A stretch of DNA of 19,101 nucleotides from Lysobacter_K sp043738095 (GTDB taxonomy: Bacteria > Pseudomonadota > Gammaproteobacteria > Xanthomonadales > Xanthomonadaceae): contig JAYSZI010000049.1 of NCBI GenBank assembly GCA_043738095.1, positions 1 through 19,101 of the forward strand. The letters run 5' to 3'. This document shows positions 1 through 8,850 of the stretch, one piece after another; position 1 is the stretch's first letter, and each line of letters opens with the position of its first letter. Under the pieces are notes generated by a model. The model saw nothing but the letters and a program-made list of their open reading frames with translations, ran no database searches and was not told where the DNA came from. Position numbers and translations under genes: made by a program.

Positions 1-1
1 G

Positions 2-1966
<1,965 letters not shown>

Positions 1967-2195
1967 CATAGGGTCCTACCAGGCGCTAGCGCCTCCGCGC
2001 CTGCCAGCAACAACTCCTAATGGGCGGGCTGGAGGCGTTGTGGGCCCGCATAAATATGCATGGTCTCCGGGAGCCCAGCCGGGCCTCCTCCGGTGTGCGT
2101 GCCTCAGCTAAACGAGACCCACGGCTCCCTGACGTTGACAGTGCTTTGATCCCGGGCGGGCTACAAGGCAGGTCACGGAACAGGGATTCATCATC
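1967..2195. other. gyrB-M48 protease intergenic region with palindromes
   Basis: This 229-bp gap carries no plausible gene. It holds a perfect 14-bp palindrome at 1981-1994 (AGGCGCTAGCGCCT) shortly after the gyrB stop, and a looser 6-bp hairpin pairing GCGGGC with GCCCGC near 2026-2051. Neither is followed by a T run, so neither is a clear intrinsic terminator. A perfect TTGACA lies at 2135-2140 upstream of the protease gene, but the best -10-like string (TACAAG, 2162-2167) is about 21 bp away, too far for a standard promoter. I regard the promoter as possible only. Confidence 0.4.
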
Positions 2196-2999
2196 ATGAA
2201 GAACATCATCCTCGGCTTGTCGATCGCCGCGCTGGCCACCGCTTGTGCTACCACAACCTCGCCCACCGGCCGCACCCAGCGTGTGGGCGCCGTGTCGCAG
2301 GAACAGCTCAACATGATGGGCGCGCAAGCTTTCGCCCAAGCCAAGGCGAGAAACGCGCAAAGCTCCAATGCGGGACAAAGTGCCTATGTGCGCTGCGTGG
2401 TTTCGGCGATCACCCGGCAGCTACCCAGCGGCTGGCAGGCCAACTGGGAAACCGCCCTGTTCGCCGACAATTCGCCCAACGCGTTCGCCCTGCCTGGCGG
2501 TAAAGTCGGAATCAACACCGGCATTTTCACCGTGGCAAAGAACCAAGATCAGCTGGCTGCGGTGATCGCACATGAAATCGGCCATGTGGTTTCGCGTCAT
2601 CACGACGAGCGCGTGACTCGGCAAATGGGCGCGCAGGCCGGTTTGGGCATTCTCGGCGCGATTGTCGGGTCGGCCTATGGCCAGGGCGCGGCGAACACCA
2701 CCAGCCAACTCGGCGGCATGGCGGCGCAGGGCATCTTCCTACTCCCCAACAACCGCACCCAAGAAAGCGAGGCGGACGTGGTGGGCCAGCAACTTATGGC
2801 CAGCGCGGGGTTCAACCCACAGCAGGCGGTTAACCTGTGGGAGAACATGATCGCCGCGAGCAACAACCGTCAGCCGCAGTGGCTGTCGACCCACCCGGAC
2901 CCGCGCGCGCGTATTTCAGAGTTGCGCAACCGCGCTGGTGCACTGATGCCGTCTTACCAAGAGGCTCGCGCCAGCGGCCGCACGCCCAATTGCGGATAA
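2196..2999 (+). CDS. M48 family metalloprotease lipoprotein (LoiP/BepA-like)
   Basis: Predicted zinc metalloprotease of peptidase family M48, probably acting in the periplasm on misfolded or outer-membrane proteins, as LoiP and BepA do in E. coli. The 267-residue product begins with a short hydrophobic signal ending in the lipobox-like LATAC (Cys17), so it is likely a lipoprotein. The zinc and catalytic motif HEIGH is at residues 126-130; the third ligand lies in ESEAD (190-194), and the family THPDPRARI motif is at 232-240. There is no TPR domain in the protein itself, and its length is close to LoiP (about 250). The start is supported by an AGGG element about 10 nt upstream. A separate TPR protein gene lies 123 bp downstream on the same strand. 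Family assignment is secure; the substrate is unknown. Confidence 0.9.
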   Translation: MKNIILGLSIAALATACATTTSPTGRTQRVGAVSQEQLNMMGAQAFAQAKARNAQSSNAGQSAYVRCVVSAITRQLPSGWQANWETALFADNSPNAFALPGGKVGINTGIFTVAKNQDQLAAVIAHEIGHVVSRHHDERVTRQMGAQAGLGILGAIVGSAYGQGAANTTSQLGGMAAQGIFLLPNNRTQESEADVVGQQLMASAGFNPQQAVNLWENMIAASNNRQPQWLSTHPDPRARISELRNRAGALMPSYQEARASGRTPNCG

Positions 3000-3020
3000 A
3001 CACCGAGCACCTTCCGGGCA

Positions 3021-3048
3021 AACCCCGTTCCCCCGGTTGGGGAGTTTC
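3021..3048 (+). terminator. possible weak terminator after M48 gene
   Basis: About 20 nt past the protease stop, AACCCC at 3021-3026 can pair with GGGGAGTT at about 3039-3046, with a C-rich loop, followed by the short T-containing stretch TTTCTGTT. Stem and T run are both imperfect, so it may attenuate rather than terminate, leaving partial read-through into the TPR gene. Confidence 0.3.
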
Positions 3049-3122
3049 TGTTAGCGTGACCGCCCGCGGCCCCGTCGCCGCTCCCCGCCGCATGTCTCGA
3101 CGGCCGTATCCGAGGTGACCCG

Positions 3123-4334
3123 ATGAATCAGTCCACTTCCCGCCTGCTCGCGGTCGCCATTAGCGGCGTGCTCGCGCTCGGCGCGGTGACCCAGGTCCAT
3201 GCGCAAGGGGCGGCGCGCGCCGAAGAGCGCCGCGCTGCCCGCAGCCAGAAAAGCGCCGAAAAGCAGACCGTCAAGGCGGTAGAGCAATATCCAGAGGCGA
3301 GCCGCACAGCGCCTGATGCCAAGGCCACCGCGAAAGTCACGCCGAAACTCAAGAAAATGATGGACCTGTACGACGCGGACAAGGGCGTCGAGGCCCGCGC
3401 GATTGCCGACGACATCATCGCCAATCCCGCCGCCAACGCGTATGACCACGCCTTTGCCGCACAAATTGCTGCGCAGATCGCTTATGACGCCGACGATTCC
3501 GCTACAGCGACGGCTTATTTGACCAAGGCCCTCGAGTTCAACGGTCTCGACAACAACGGCCACTTCAGCGCGATGTTGATGATCGCGCAACTACAGCTTC
3601 AGGAAGACAAGTACGCCGAGGCGTTGGTGACACTGGACCGATTCCTGGCTGAGACCAAGTCACAGAAGCCCGAGCACCTCGTGCTCAAGGGCAACACGCT
3701 GTATCGGCTCGACCGTTTCCCGGAAGCCGCGGCGCTGCTCAAGCAGGCCATTGCCGCCTCGCCCGAGCCGAAAGCCGACTGGCAGCAGCTGCTGATGGGC
3801 GCCTATTTCGAAATGGGCAAAGGCGCGGAAGCGGCACACATCGCAGAGGAGCTTGCCGCCAAGAATCCGAGCGACAAGCGCGCGCAGATGAACCTCGCCG
3901 CCGTCTATCTGCAGGGCGATATGTATGACAAGGCCGTGGGCGTGCTCGAGAAACTTCGCAGCGCAGGCCAACTGACCGAAGACAAGGACTATCGTCAGCT
4001 CTACTCCGCCTACCTCAATCTGGATGGCAAAGAGAAGCAGGCGGCGGGCGTGATCAACGACGGCATCGCCAAGGGCGTGCTGAAGCCCGATTTTCAGGCC
4101 TACCTCGCTCTCGCACAGTCGCACTACTTCTCCGATCAGCCCGGGCTTGCTATCGAGGCTTACAAGAAGGCGGCGCCGCTCGCGCCCGATGGCGAAGCCT
4201 ATCTCAACCTCGCCCGGGTACTGTGGCAGGAGGATCGGATCGCCGAAGCGAAGGCAGCGGCAAAGCAGGCGCTTGCCAAGGGCGTCAAAAAACCCGATGA
4301 CGCCAAGAAGATCGTCGCGTTGCCAGGCAAATAA
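3123..4334 (+). CDS. secreted tetratricopeptide-repeat protein
   Basis: 403-residue predicted periplasmic TPR protein. The first 27 residues form a Sec signal peptide (positive n-region, hydrophobic core, VHA cleavage before Gln28), followed by a basic, Ala-rich linker. From about residue 70 to the end it is helical repeats with TPR spacing: examples are the segments around LVLKGNTLYRLDRFPEAA, MNLAAVYLQGDMYDKAV and LNLARVLWQEDRIAEAKAA. No enzymatic domain is seen. The start is fixed by a very good Shine-Dalgarno, GAGGTGA at 3112-3118, five bases before the ATG. It lies between an M48 lipoprotein gene and tonB, so a scaffold role with either the protease (BepA carries M48 and TPR in one chain) or the Ton complex is plausible. 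Both are inference. Confidence 0.85.
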   Translation: MNQSTSRLLAVAISGVLALGAVTQVHAQGAARAEERRAARSQKSAEKQTVKAVEQYPEASRTAPDAKATAKVTPKLKKMMDLYDADKGVEARAIADDIIANPAANAYDHAFAAQIAAQIAYDADDSATATAYLTKALEFNGLDNNGHFSAMLMIAQLQLQEDKYAEALVTLDRFLAETKSQKPEHLVLKGNTLYRLDRFPEAAALLKQAIAASPEPKADWQQLLMGAYFEMGKGAEAAHIAEELAAKNPSDKRAQMNLAAVYLQGDMYDKAVGVLEKLRSAGQLTEDKDYRQLYSAYLNLDGKEKQAAGVINDGIAKGVLKPDFQAYLALAQSHYFSDQPGLAIEAYKKAAPLAPDGEAYLNLARVLWQEDRIAEAKAAAKQALAKGVKKPDDAKKIVALPGK

Positions 4335-4371
4335 CGCACGTCACAAAAACCTATGCATTTGCCGCTTCTGC

Positions 4372-4400
4372 TTGGATGCTAGCCGGCGATTTGGTATAAG
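4372..4400 (+). promoter_or_regulatory. sigma-70-like promoter of the tonB operon
   Basis: TTGGAT (4372-4377) and TATAAG (4395-4400) are separated by exactly 17 bp, matching 4/6 and 5/6 of the consensus -35 and -10. It lies just after the TPR gene stop (4334) and about 97 bp before the tonB ATG, so transcription would start near 4407. It is the best core promoter in the window. I saw no clear Fur box around it. Confidence 0.65.
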
Positions 4401-4406
4401 CTAAGA

Positions 4407-4438
4407 GGTTCACGCGATTCGAAAGGGCCGCGTGAATC
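4407..4438 (+). promoter_or_regulatory. 5'-UTR hairpin upstream of tonB
   Basis: TTCACGCG (4409-4416) pairs perfectly with CGCGTGAA (4429-4436) around a 12-nt loop; a G-U and a G-C pair extend the stem outward to 4407/4438. It falls at the predicted transcript 5' end, where it could protect the mRNA or take part in regulation. No T run follows, so it is not a terminator. The function is unknown. Confidence 0.45.
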
Positions 4439-4496
4439 AAACGACCGCCCGCGGCGCCTCTGGTGTCCGGACAAATTCCTCCCGAGCTGACGGCGC

Positions 4497-5174
4497 ATGA
4501 CGCAAGACCTCGAATTAAATATCAAGAAAGACGACCGCGACGAAGGCTTGAACTGGGCTCGTATTGCCGGTATCTCCTCTGCGATCGCCGTGCATGTCGC
4601 GGCATTGCTCCTGTTGCTTGCACCGATGGCGCCGCCGGCAAATGAGCAGGTCGAGGAGGACATCACCTTCGTCAACCTGATCAAGCCGCCACCCCCGCCG
4701 CCGCCCCCGCCGCCGCCCCCGCCCGAAGAGATTCGGCCGTTGACGCCGCCGAAGACGCTGCAGCCGCCGACGCCTACCCCGCTGCCCCCGCCGCCGGACG
4801 ATCCGCCGATTCTGGTGGACGACCCGAGCCCGGTGGACGTACAGGCTCCGCCCCCGGCGCCACCCGCACCACCGGCGCCGAGCACGCAGCTCGACACCCA
4901 AGGTACGGTCGATCCGTCGTCACGCTCGATGAATCCGCCGAAGTATCCTGCTACCGAAGCCCGCCAGGGCGTGGGCGGCACGGTGGTTCTGGTCATCAGC
5001 ATCGACGGCCAAGGCAATGTGCTTGACGTCTCGGTCGAGAAGTCCAGCCGCAATCGCAACCTCGATCGCGCCGCAATGGATGCAGCGCGAAAGTGGCGGT
5101 TCAAACCCGCGATGAGCGGCGGCCAGGGTGTTCCCAGTCGCGTCCGAGTCCCGGTTGATTTCACCCCGGTTTGA
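4497..5174 (+). CDS. tonB: TonB energy-transducing protein
   Basis: 225-residue TonB, which couples the inner-membrane proton motive force (through ExbB/ExbD) to outer-membrane TonB-dependent receptors. Layout: a cytoplasmic N-terminus of about 20 residues; one transmembrane helix at about 22-43 with an intramembrane His (His33); and a periplasmic Pro-rich spacer (about 64-130) containing 13 consecutive prolines (64-76). The globular C-terminal domain follows (about 145-225), with PPKYPATEARQGVGGTV, the VLVISIDGQGNVLDVSV strand and ARKWRFKP, all typical of TonB_C. The head position before exbB-exbD-exbD and the family Xanthomonas order support the name. The Shine-Dalgarno is weak (GAGCTGA region). 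It is slightly shorter than E. coli TonB (239). Confidence 0.95.
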   Translation: MTQDLELNIKKDDRDEGLNWARIAGISSAIAVHVAALLLLLAPMAPPANEQVEEDITFVNLIKPPPPPPPPPPPPPEEIRPLTPPKTLQPPTPTPLPPPPDDPPILVDDPSPVDVQAPPPAPPAPPAPSTQLDTQGTVDPSSRSMNPPKYPATEARQGVGGTVVLVISIDGQGNVLDVSVEKSSRNRNLDRAAMDAARKWRFKPAMSGGQGVPSRVRVPVDFTPV

Positions 5175-5244
5175 TCGGGTCATGGCTTGTCATAAGCGCT
5201 AACGTTCTCTACTTTCCTTTCCACGACATTCAAAGGTAAGCGTC

Positions 5245-6000
5245 ATGCTGCAGGAAACCACCACCCCCGTTGCTGCTGCCGGAGGCTCCAACGCCGAGGC
5301 ACTCCAGCAGATGAGCTTTGCCCATCTGCTGCAAAACTTCGACCTCGTCGGCTGGGTCGTGTTTATCACGCTCGCCATCATGTCGGTTCTGTCGGTGTAT
5401 TGGATCGTGATGAATTTCATCAGGAACATGCGCCTGCGTTCGAACTCGGACCGCGTGGTCAGCACGTTCTGGGAAACCCCGAACGCGCAGGATGCGATCC
5501 GCTATATGGAAGAGCAGTCGCGCAGCGAGCCGTTCTCCAAGATCGCGCTCGACGCCGCCCAGGCCGCCGCCCACCATCAGCGTCATGAGGGCTCGCGTCT
5601 GGTCGAAACCCTGAACCGCTCCGAGTTCGTTGATCGCGCCCTGCGTCAGGCCGTGACCCGCGAATCGATGCGCCTGGAGAGCGGCCTGACCGTGCTCGCC
5701 ACTGTCGGCTCGACCGCACCGTTCGTGGGTCTGCTCGGCACCGTGTGGGGTATCTACCACGCCCTGCTGCGCCTCGGCTCCAGCGGCGAATCCTCGATCC
5801 AGGCCGTTGCCGGCCCGGTTGGTGAAGCCCTGATCATGACCGCTGTCGGCCTGTTCGTCGCGATCCCGGCGGTGTTGGCGTACAACTTCTTCGTGCGCCT
5901 CAACCGCGTTACGAACAACAAGTTCGACACCTTCGCGCACGACTTGCACGACTTCTTCGCTACCGGTGCACGCGTCGGCGAACTGCCGGCCAAGCAGTAA
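5245..6000 (+). CDS. exbB: ExbB proton-channel subunit of the Ton complex
   Basis: 251-residue MotA/TolQ/ExbB-family membrane protein that forms the pentameric channel around ExbD and works with TonB. Three hydrophobic helices are visible, at about 35-57, 147-169 and 192-214, with a long cytoplasmic loop between the first two. The segment TVGSTAPFVGLLGTVWGIYH and the following GPVGEALIMTAVGLFVAIPA are the family signature. AAGGTAAG at 5233-5240 serves as ribosome binding site just before the ATG. It is 70 bp downstream of tonB and 41 bp upstream of the first exbD, consistent with one transcript. Confidence 0.96.
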   Translation: MLQETTTPVAAAGGSNAEALQQMSFAHLLQNFDLVGWVVFITLAIMSVLSVYWIVMNFIRNMRLRSNSDRVVSTFWETPNAQDAIRYMEEQSRSEPFSKIALDAAQAAAHHQRHEGSRLVETLNRSEFVDRALRQAVTRESMRLESGLTVLATVGSTAPFVGLLGTVWGIYHALLRLGSSGESSIQAVAGPVGEALIMTAVGLFVAIPAVLAYNFFVRLNRVTNNKFDTFAHDLHDFFATGARVGELPAKQ

Positions 6001-6041
6001 GTCACACGTCGTAGTCACCTTCTTGTCGTTGGAGTTCGGAC

Positions 6042-6458
6042 ATGGCTTTTAGTGCAGGCGGAGATAGCGGCGGCCCCATGGCCGAGATCAACGTCACACC
6101 CTTGGTGGACGTGATGCTGGTGCTGCTGATCATCTTTATGATCACGGCACCGCTGATGACGCATAAGGTCGAGATCAAATTGCCCGAAGCGAATCTGGTA
6201 AAGCCTGAAAAAGAGGAAAAAACCCCGCCAATCACCTTGGCGGTGCTGGAGGACGGCAAGTTGTTCTGGAACGATGAGCCGATCACCAAAGACCTACTTG
6301 AAAGCCGGCTTTCGATTGAGGCGCAGAAGACCCCGCAACCGCAGATCAACGTGCGTGGCGATAAGACCGCCAAGTACCGCGTCGTGAGCGAAGTGGTGAA
6401 AATTGCGCAGGCCCAAGGCATGCGCAAGGTCGGCTTCGTCGCGATCAAAGAACGCTAA
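6042..6458 (+). CDS. exbD1: ExbD biopolymer transporter, copy 1
   Basis: 138-residue ExbD/TolR-family protein with one N-terminal transmembrane helix and a periplasmic domain; it sits inside the ExbB pore. The helix INVTPLVDVMLVLLIIFMIT carries the protonatable Asp (Asp23, equivalent to E. coli ExbD Asp25). The periplasmic part (about 42-138) ends in the usual KVGFVAIKER-like strand. GGAG lies about 8 nt upstream of the ATG. It is followed after 18 bp by a second, closely similar exbD whose N-terminus is nearly the same (MAFS...PMA). Confidence 0.95.
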   Translation: MAFSAGGDSGGPMAEINVTPLVDVMLVLLIIFMITAPLMTHKVEIKLPEANLVKPEKEEKTPPITLAVLEDGKLFWNDEPITKDLLESRLSIEAQKTPQPQINVRGDKTAKYRVVSEVVKIAQAQGMRKVGFVAIKER

Positions 6459-6476
6459 GGCAACCGGAGAAGCAAC

Positions 6477-6896
6477 ATGGCTTTTAGTTCCAACGCCGGT
6501 GCCGGTGCGCCGATGGCCGACATGAACGTCACGCCGCTGGTCGACGTGATGCTGGTGCTGCTGATTATCTTCATGGTGACGGCACCGACGCTGTCGTACC
6601 CCATTGAGGTCAATCTGCCGCAGAAGACCTTGAACCCGCCGCCGCAGCTGAAGACCCCGCCGCCGCCGATCGAGTTGCGGATCGATGCCGGTGGCCAGGT
6701 GTACTGGAACAACGCGCCGCAACCGATCACGGCGCTCCAGAACATGATGGAAGTCGAGGTGCAGCGCGACCCGACCAACCAGCCCATGCTCCAGATCGAC
6801 ACCAATGGCGAGGCCGACTACGGGACTCTGGCCAAGGTGTTGGCGTACGCAAAGAACGCACAAATGGACAAGATCGGCTTCGTCCAGAACGAATGA
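6477..6896 (+). CDS. exbD2: ExbD biopolymer transporter, copy 2
   Basis: 139-residue ExbD paralogue. The N-terminus MAFSSNAGAGAPMADMNVTP and the helix with Asp23 closely match copy 1, but the periplasmic part differs: it is Pro-rich after the helix (LNPPPQLKTPPPPIEL) and ends in KIGFVQNE. The Shine-Dalgarno GGAGAAG lies just upstream of the ATG. It is the last gene before a strong terminator at 6928-6953. In Xanthomonas, a tonB-exbB-exbD1-exbD2 arrangement is known and both ExbD proteins belong to the Ton machinery. That this copy corresponds to Xanthomonas exbD2 is by position only, because a third exbD follows. Confidence 0.92.
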   Translation: MAFSSNAGAGAPMADMNVTPLVDVMLVLLIIFMVTAPTLSYPIEVNLPQKTLNPPPQLKTPPPPIELRIDAGGQVYWNNAPQPITALQNMMEVEVQRDPTNQPMLQIDTNGEADYGTLAKVLAYAKNAQMDKIGFVQNE

Positions 6897-6927
6897 CCGA
6901 TCGAGGCTTACCGTCGTGATGTGGAAG

Positions 6928-6953
6928 CGCCGCCCTTGGGCGGCGTTTTTTTT
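6928..6953 (+). terminator. strong intrinsic terminator of the tonB-exbBDD operon
   Basis: A perfect 8-bp GC stem, CGCCGCCC (6928-6935) with GGGCGGCG (6938-6945), around a minimal TT loop (in practice a CTTG tetraloop), is followed immediately by eight T (6946-6953). It lies 32 bp after the exbD2 stop and is the clearest terminator in the window. Confidence 0.93.
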
Positions 6954-7188
6954 GCAGGCGCTCAATCCCACGAACGGTTTCTGGATTGAGGGTAGCGTCA
7001 CGACAAGCGGCCTAGGGGACGCACATACCCTCGCTGGTCCCAGGCCAGCGCTGGGCTTTACCCGCCAATGCAGCCTGGGCGCGGCGCGGAGTTACTGCGC
7101 GCTGCCCATGGACCGCCGCTACCCATTGCCAGCATTGCCCATGCGGGCGTAGCTTGGACCTTGGGCATTCCGCCCTATGGAGGTGCTT
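6954..7188. other. gap between operon terminator and third exbD
   Basis: 235 bp without a convincing gene. A second hairpin with an 8-bp perfect stem, CTCAATCC (6961-6968) with GGATTGAG (6983-6990), follows the terminator but has no T run. Around 7035-7060 overlapping GCTGG/CCAGC and CCCAG/CTGGG pairings give several alternative short hairpins. A TTGGAC at 7154-7159 has no acceptable -10 partner. Because the terminator should stop upstream transcripts, a promoter for the third exbD is expected here, but I cannot place it. Confidence 0.4.
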
Positions 7189-7590
7189 ATGGCCGTCTCC
7201 GCAGTAGTGCAAAGCCCACGCGGTGATCGTTCGATTGCTCAGATCAACATCACTCCTCTGGTCGACGTAATGCTGGTCCTGCTGGTGATCTTCATGGTGA
7301 CGGCGCCGACGCTGACCGAGTCGCTTGATATGCGTCTGCCGCAGCGCGGTGAAGTCGATACTCCCCCACCGCGAATGACGTTACGCGTGCACAGCTCCGG
7401 AGAATTCGAGTTGGCGGGGCAACGCTTGACGGCGAGCCAGCTCGAAGGCGCGTTGACGGCCGTAGCGCAACAAGCACCAGCCACGCTGCTGGAAATCGAC
7501 ACCGGCGCCGACGCTGAGTATCAGGGCTTCGCTCGCGCCCTCGGCGCGGCGCGCGCGAGCGGACTGGAGAACATCGCGTTCCCGCGCTGA
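7189..7590 (+). CDS. third ExbD/TolR-family protein
   Basis: 133-residue ExbD-like protein with the same helix signature (INITPLVDVMLVLLVIFMVT) and the conserved intramembrane Asp (Asp26), then a divergent periplasmic domain. An in-frame ATG at 7177 exists. However, GGAGGT at 7180-7185 is well placed for the ATG at 7189 and would lie inside the gene if 7177 were used, so I chose 7189. It is separated from exbD2 by a strong terminator and 292 bp, so it is probably its own transcription unit. It converges on pdxJ with four bases between the stop codons. It may give an alternative Ton complex or supply a distinct ExbD; TolR is unlikely because no tolQ or tolA is nearby. Confidence 0.88.
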   Translation: MAVSAVVQSPRGDRSIAQINITPLVDVMLVLLVIFMVTAPTLTESLDMRLPQRGEVDTPPPRMTLRVHSSGEFELAGQRLTASQLEGALTAVAQQAPATLLEIDTGADAEYQGFARALGAARASGLENIAFPR

Positions 7591-7594
7591 GTGA

Positions 7595-8383
7595 TCAACC
7601 CGCAGTGGCACACCGTGCGGTGGCCAGGATGGCCAAGTAACCCCGCACGGTGGCGTCGAGGCCTGCGTAGAGCGCTTCGCTGATCAAGGCGTGGCCGATC
7701 GATACTTCCAGCACGTCCGGTAGCGCGGCCAGAAAAGCGCCGAGATTGGCTTGGCTCAGATCGTGGCCGGCGTTGACGCCCAGACCCGCCGCCTGCGCGC
7801 GGCGCGCGGTCGCGGCAAAGCGCCCCAGCATGGCGCTTGCGTCGACGGCCGACGCTCCGGCGTAAGGGCCGGTGTACAACTCGATGCGCTCGGCGCCGGT
7901 AGCGGCCGCGCATTCGATGCCCCCGGAGGCATTGAGCGTGGAATCGCCGTGGGCATCGGCAAACAGACTGACGCGGCAGCCCAACGCCTGCAACCCGGCA
8001 ACCAGGGGCCGCAGGCGCTCACCGTCGCGGACGAAATCGAACCCATGGTCGGACGTCAACTGGCCGTCACCGTCGGGCACGAGCGTTGCCTGCGCTGGGC
8101 GCACCCGCTCGCATAGCGCCAGGAAGCCCGGATAGCCCGGACGTGAGGGCGCGAACGGATTGCCTTCGAGATTAAGTTCGACCCCACGGGCCCGGGTCAA
8201 GGCGGCCAACGCGTAGACGTCGTCGGCGCGGACATGCCGCGCATCGGGCCGTGGGTGCACTGTGATGCCGTGGGCGCCGGCTTCGAGGCACGCCTGGGCC
8301 GCGCGCACCACGTCGGGCTCAGGGCCACCACGGGAGTTGCGCAGCACCGCAATCTTGTTGACGTTGACGCTCAGAACGGTCAT
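7595..8383 (-). CDS. pdxJ: pyridoxine 5'-phosphate synthase
   Basis: 262-residue cytoplasmic TIM-barrel enzyme that condenses 1-deoxy-D-xylulose 5-phosphate with 3-amino-2-oxopropyl phosphate to make pyridoxine 5'-phosphate (DXP-dependent vitamin B6 pathway). Signature segments seen: GITVHPRPDARHV (active-site His, Arg, His), LNLEGNP (catalytic Glu), ELYTGPYA, GVNAGHDLS and EVSIGHALISEALYAG. The N-terminus reads SVNVNKIAVLRNSRGG, where E. coli-type enzymes have VNIDHIATLR; I recall this form from Xanthomonadaceae and Bacteroidetes PdxJ. Length is usual (about 240-260). Its position after exbD genes matches Xanthomonas. It is convergent with exbD and downstream of a small membrane protein on its own strand. 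Confidence 0.95.
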   Translation of the reverse strand: MTVLSVNVNKIAVLRNSRGGPEPDVVRAAQACLEAGAHGITVHPRPDARHVRADDVYALAALTRARGVELNLEGNPFAPSRPGYPGFLALCERVRPAQATLVPDGDGQLTSDHGFDFVRDGERLRPLVAGLQALGCRVSLFADAHGDSTLNASGGIECAAATGAERIELYTGPYAGASAVDASAMLGRFAATARRAQAAGLGVNAGHDLSQANLGAFLAALPDVLEVSIGHALISEALYAGLDATVRGYLAILATARCATAG

Positions 8384-8492
8384 GGCGGCTGCCGAAGGAC
8401 CCGCGTCTCAGCCACGGGTGGACGAAAAGGTGGGCAGACGAGGGTGTAATCCTCGTTCCGAAGACGCTAGGGCAACAAGCCCGCCTGTGGCT

Positions 8493-8756
8493 TCAGCGCG
8501 GCCCCGCGCCGGTTTCGCTGTCAGCGGCCAACTTGCGGGCGTCGGCCTGCTCGCGCAGGCGTCGTAGCTCTTCCGGGTCGAGCATCATCGCCTCGTTGCG
8601 GCTGCGGCTCTCGACCCGCTGGGCGAGCAACGCCAGCACCCACGCCAGGATCAACGCGAATGCCACCAGCAGGCAGACGATCAGCAATGCCATCGAGGTG
8701 GTCTTGAAGGCGACCGCGAGCGCGGCCAAGGCCAGGATCAGGAAAAGCCAAGCCAT
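8493..8756 (-). CDS. small two-helix membrane protein
   Basis: 87-residue hypothetical protein. Two hydrophobic segments (about residues 2-17 and 22-45) are followed by a charged cytoplasmic-type tail (SRSRNEAMMLDPEELRRLREQADARK) likely to be helical. I recognise no catalytic motif. The frame stays open upstream to a TTG at 8816, but the ATG at 8756 has GGAG about 10 nt upstream and removes a non-hydrophobic 20-residue leader, so it is preferred. It lies 94 bp after the cls stop and 109 bp before pdxJ, all on the minus strand, so a shared transcript is possible. The function is unknown. Confidence 0.65.
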   Translation of the reverse strand: MAWLFLILALAALAVAFKTTSMALLIVCLLVAFALILAWVLALLAQRVESRSRNEAMMLDPEELRRLREQADARKLAADSETGAGPR

Positions 8757-8850
8757 CGCGGCGATGCTCCAGGGGACGGGCGAGAAAGAGTGTAACCGCG
8801 TCGCCGGCGCGCTCAAGGGCAGCCGCTCTGGCGGTGACGCCGGTGTAGGG

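Noticed and set aside
2135..2167. Promoter of the M48 gene from the perfect TTGACA
   Set aside because: The -35 is perfect, but no acceptable -10 lies 16-18 bp downstream, so I did not list it as a promoter.
4335..4496. Possible Fur box upstream of tonB
   Set aside because: No 19-bp GATAAT-type inverted repeat is visible; the only inverted repeat is the GC-rich hairpin at 4407-4438.
4379..5164. Gly-rich antisense open frame over tonB
   Set aside because: The glycine runs are the complement of TonB proline codons, so it is a shadow, not a gene.
5230..6018. Antisense open frame covering exbB
   Set aside because: It is a shadow of a well-supported ExbB; no motif and no ribosome binding site.
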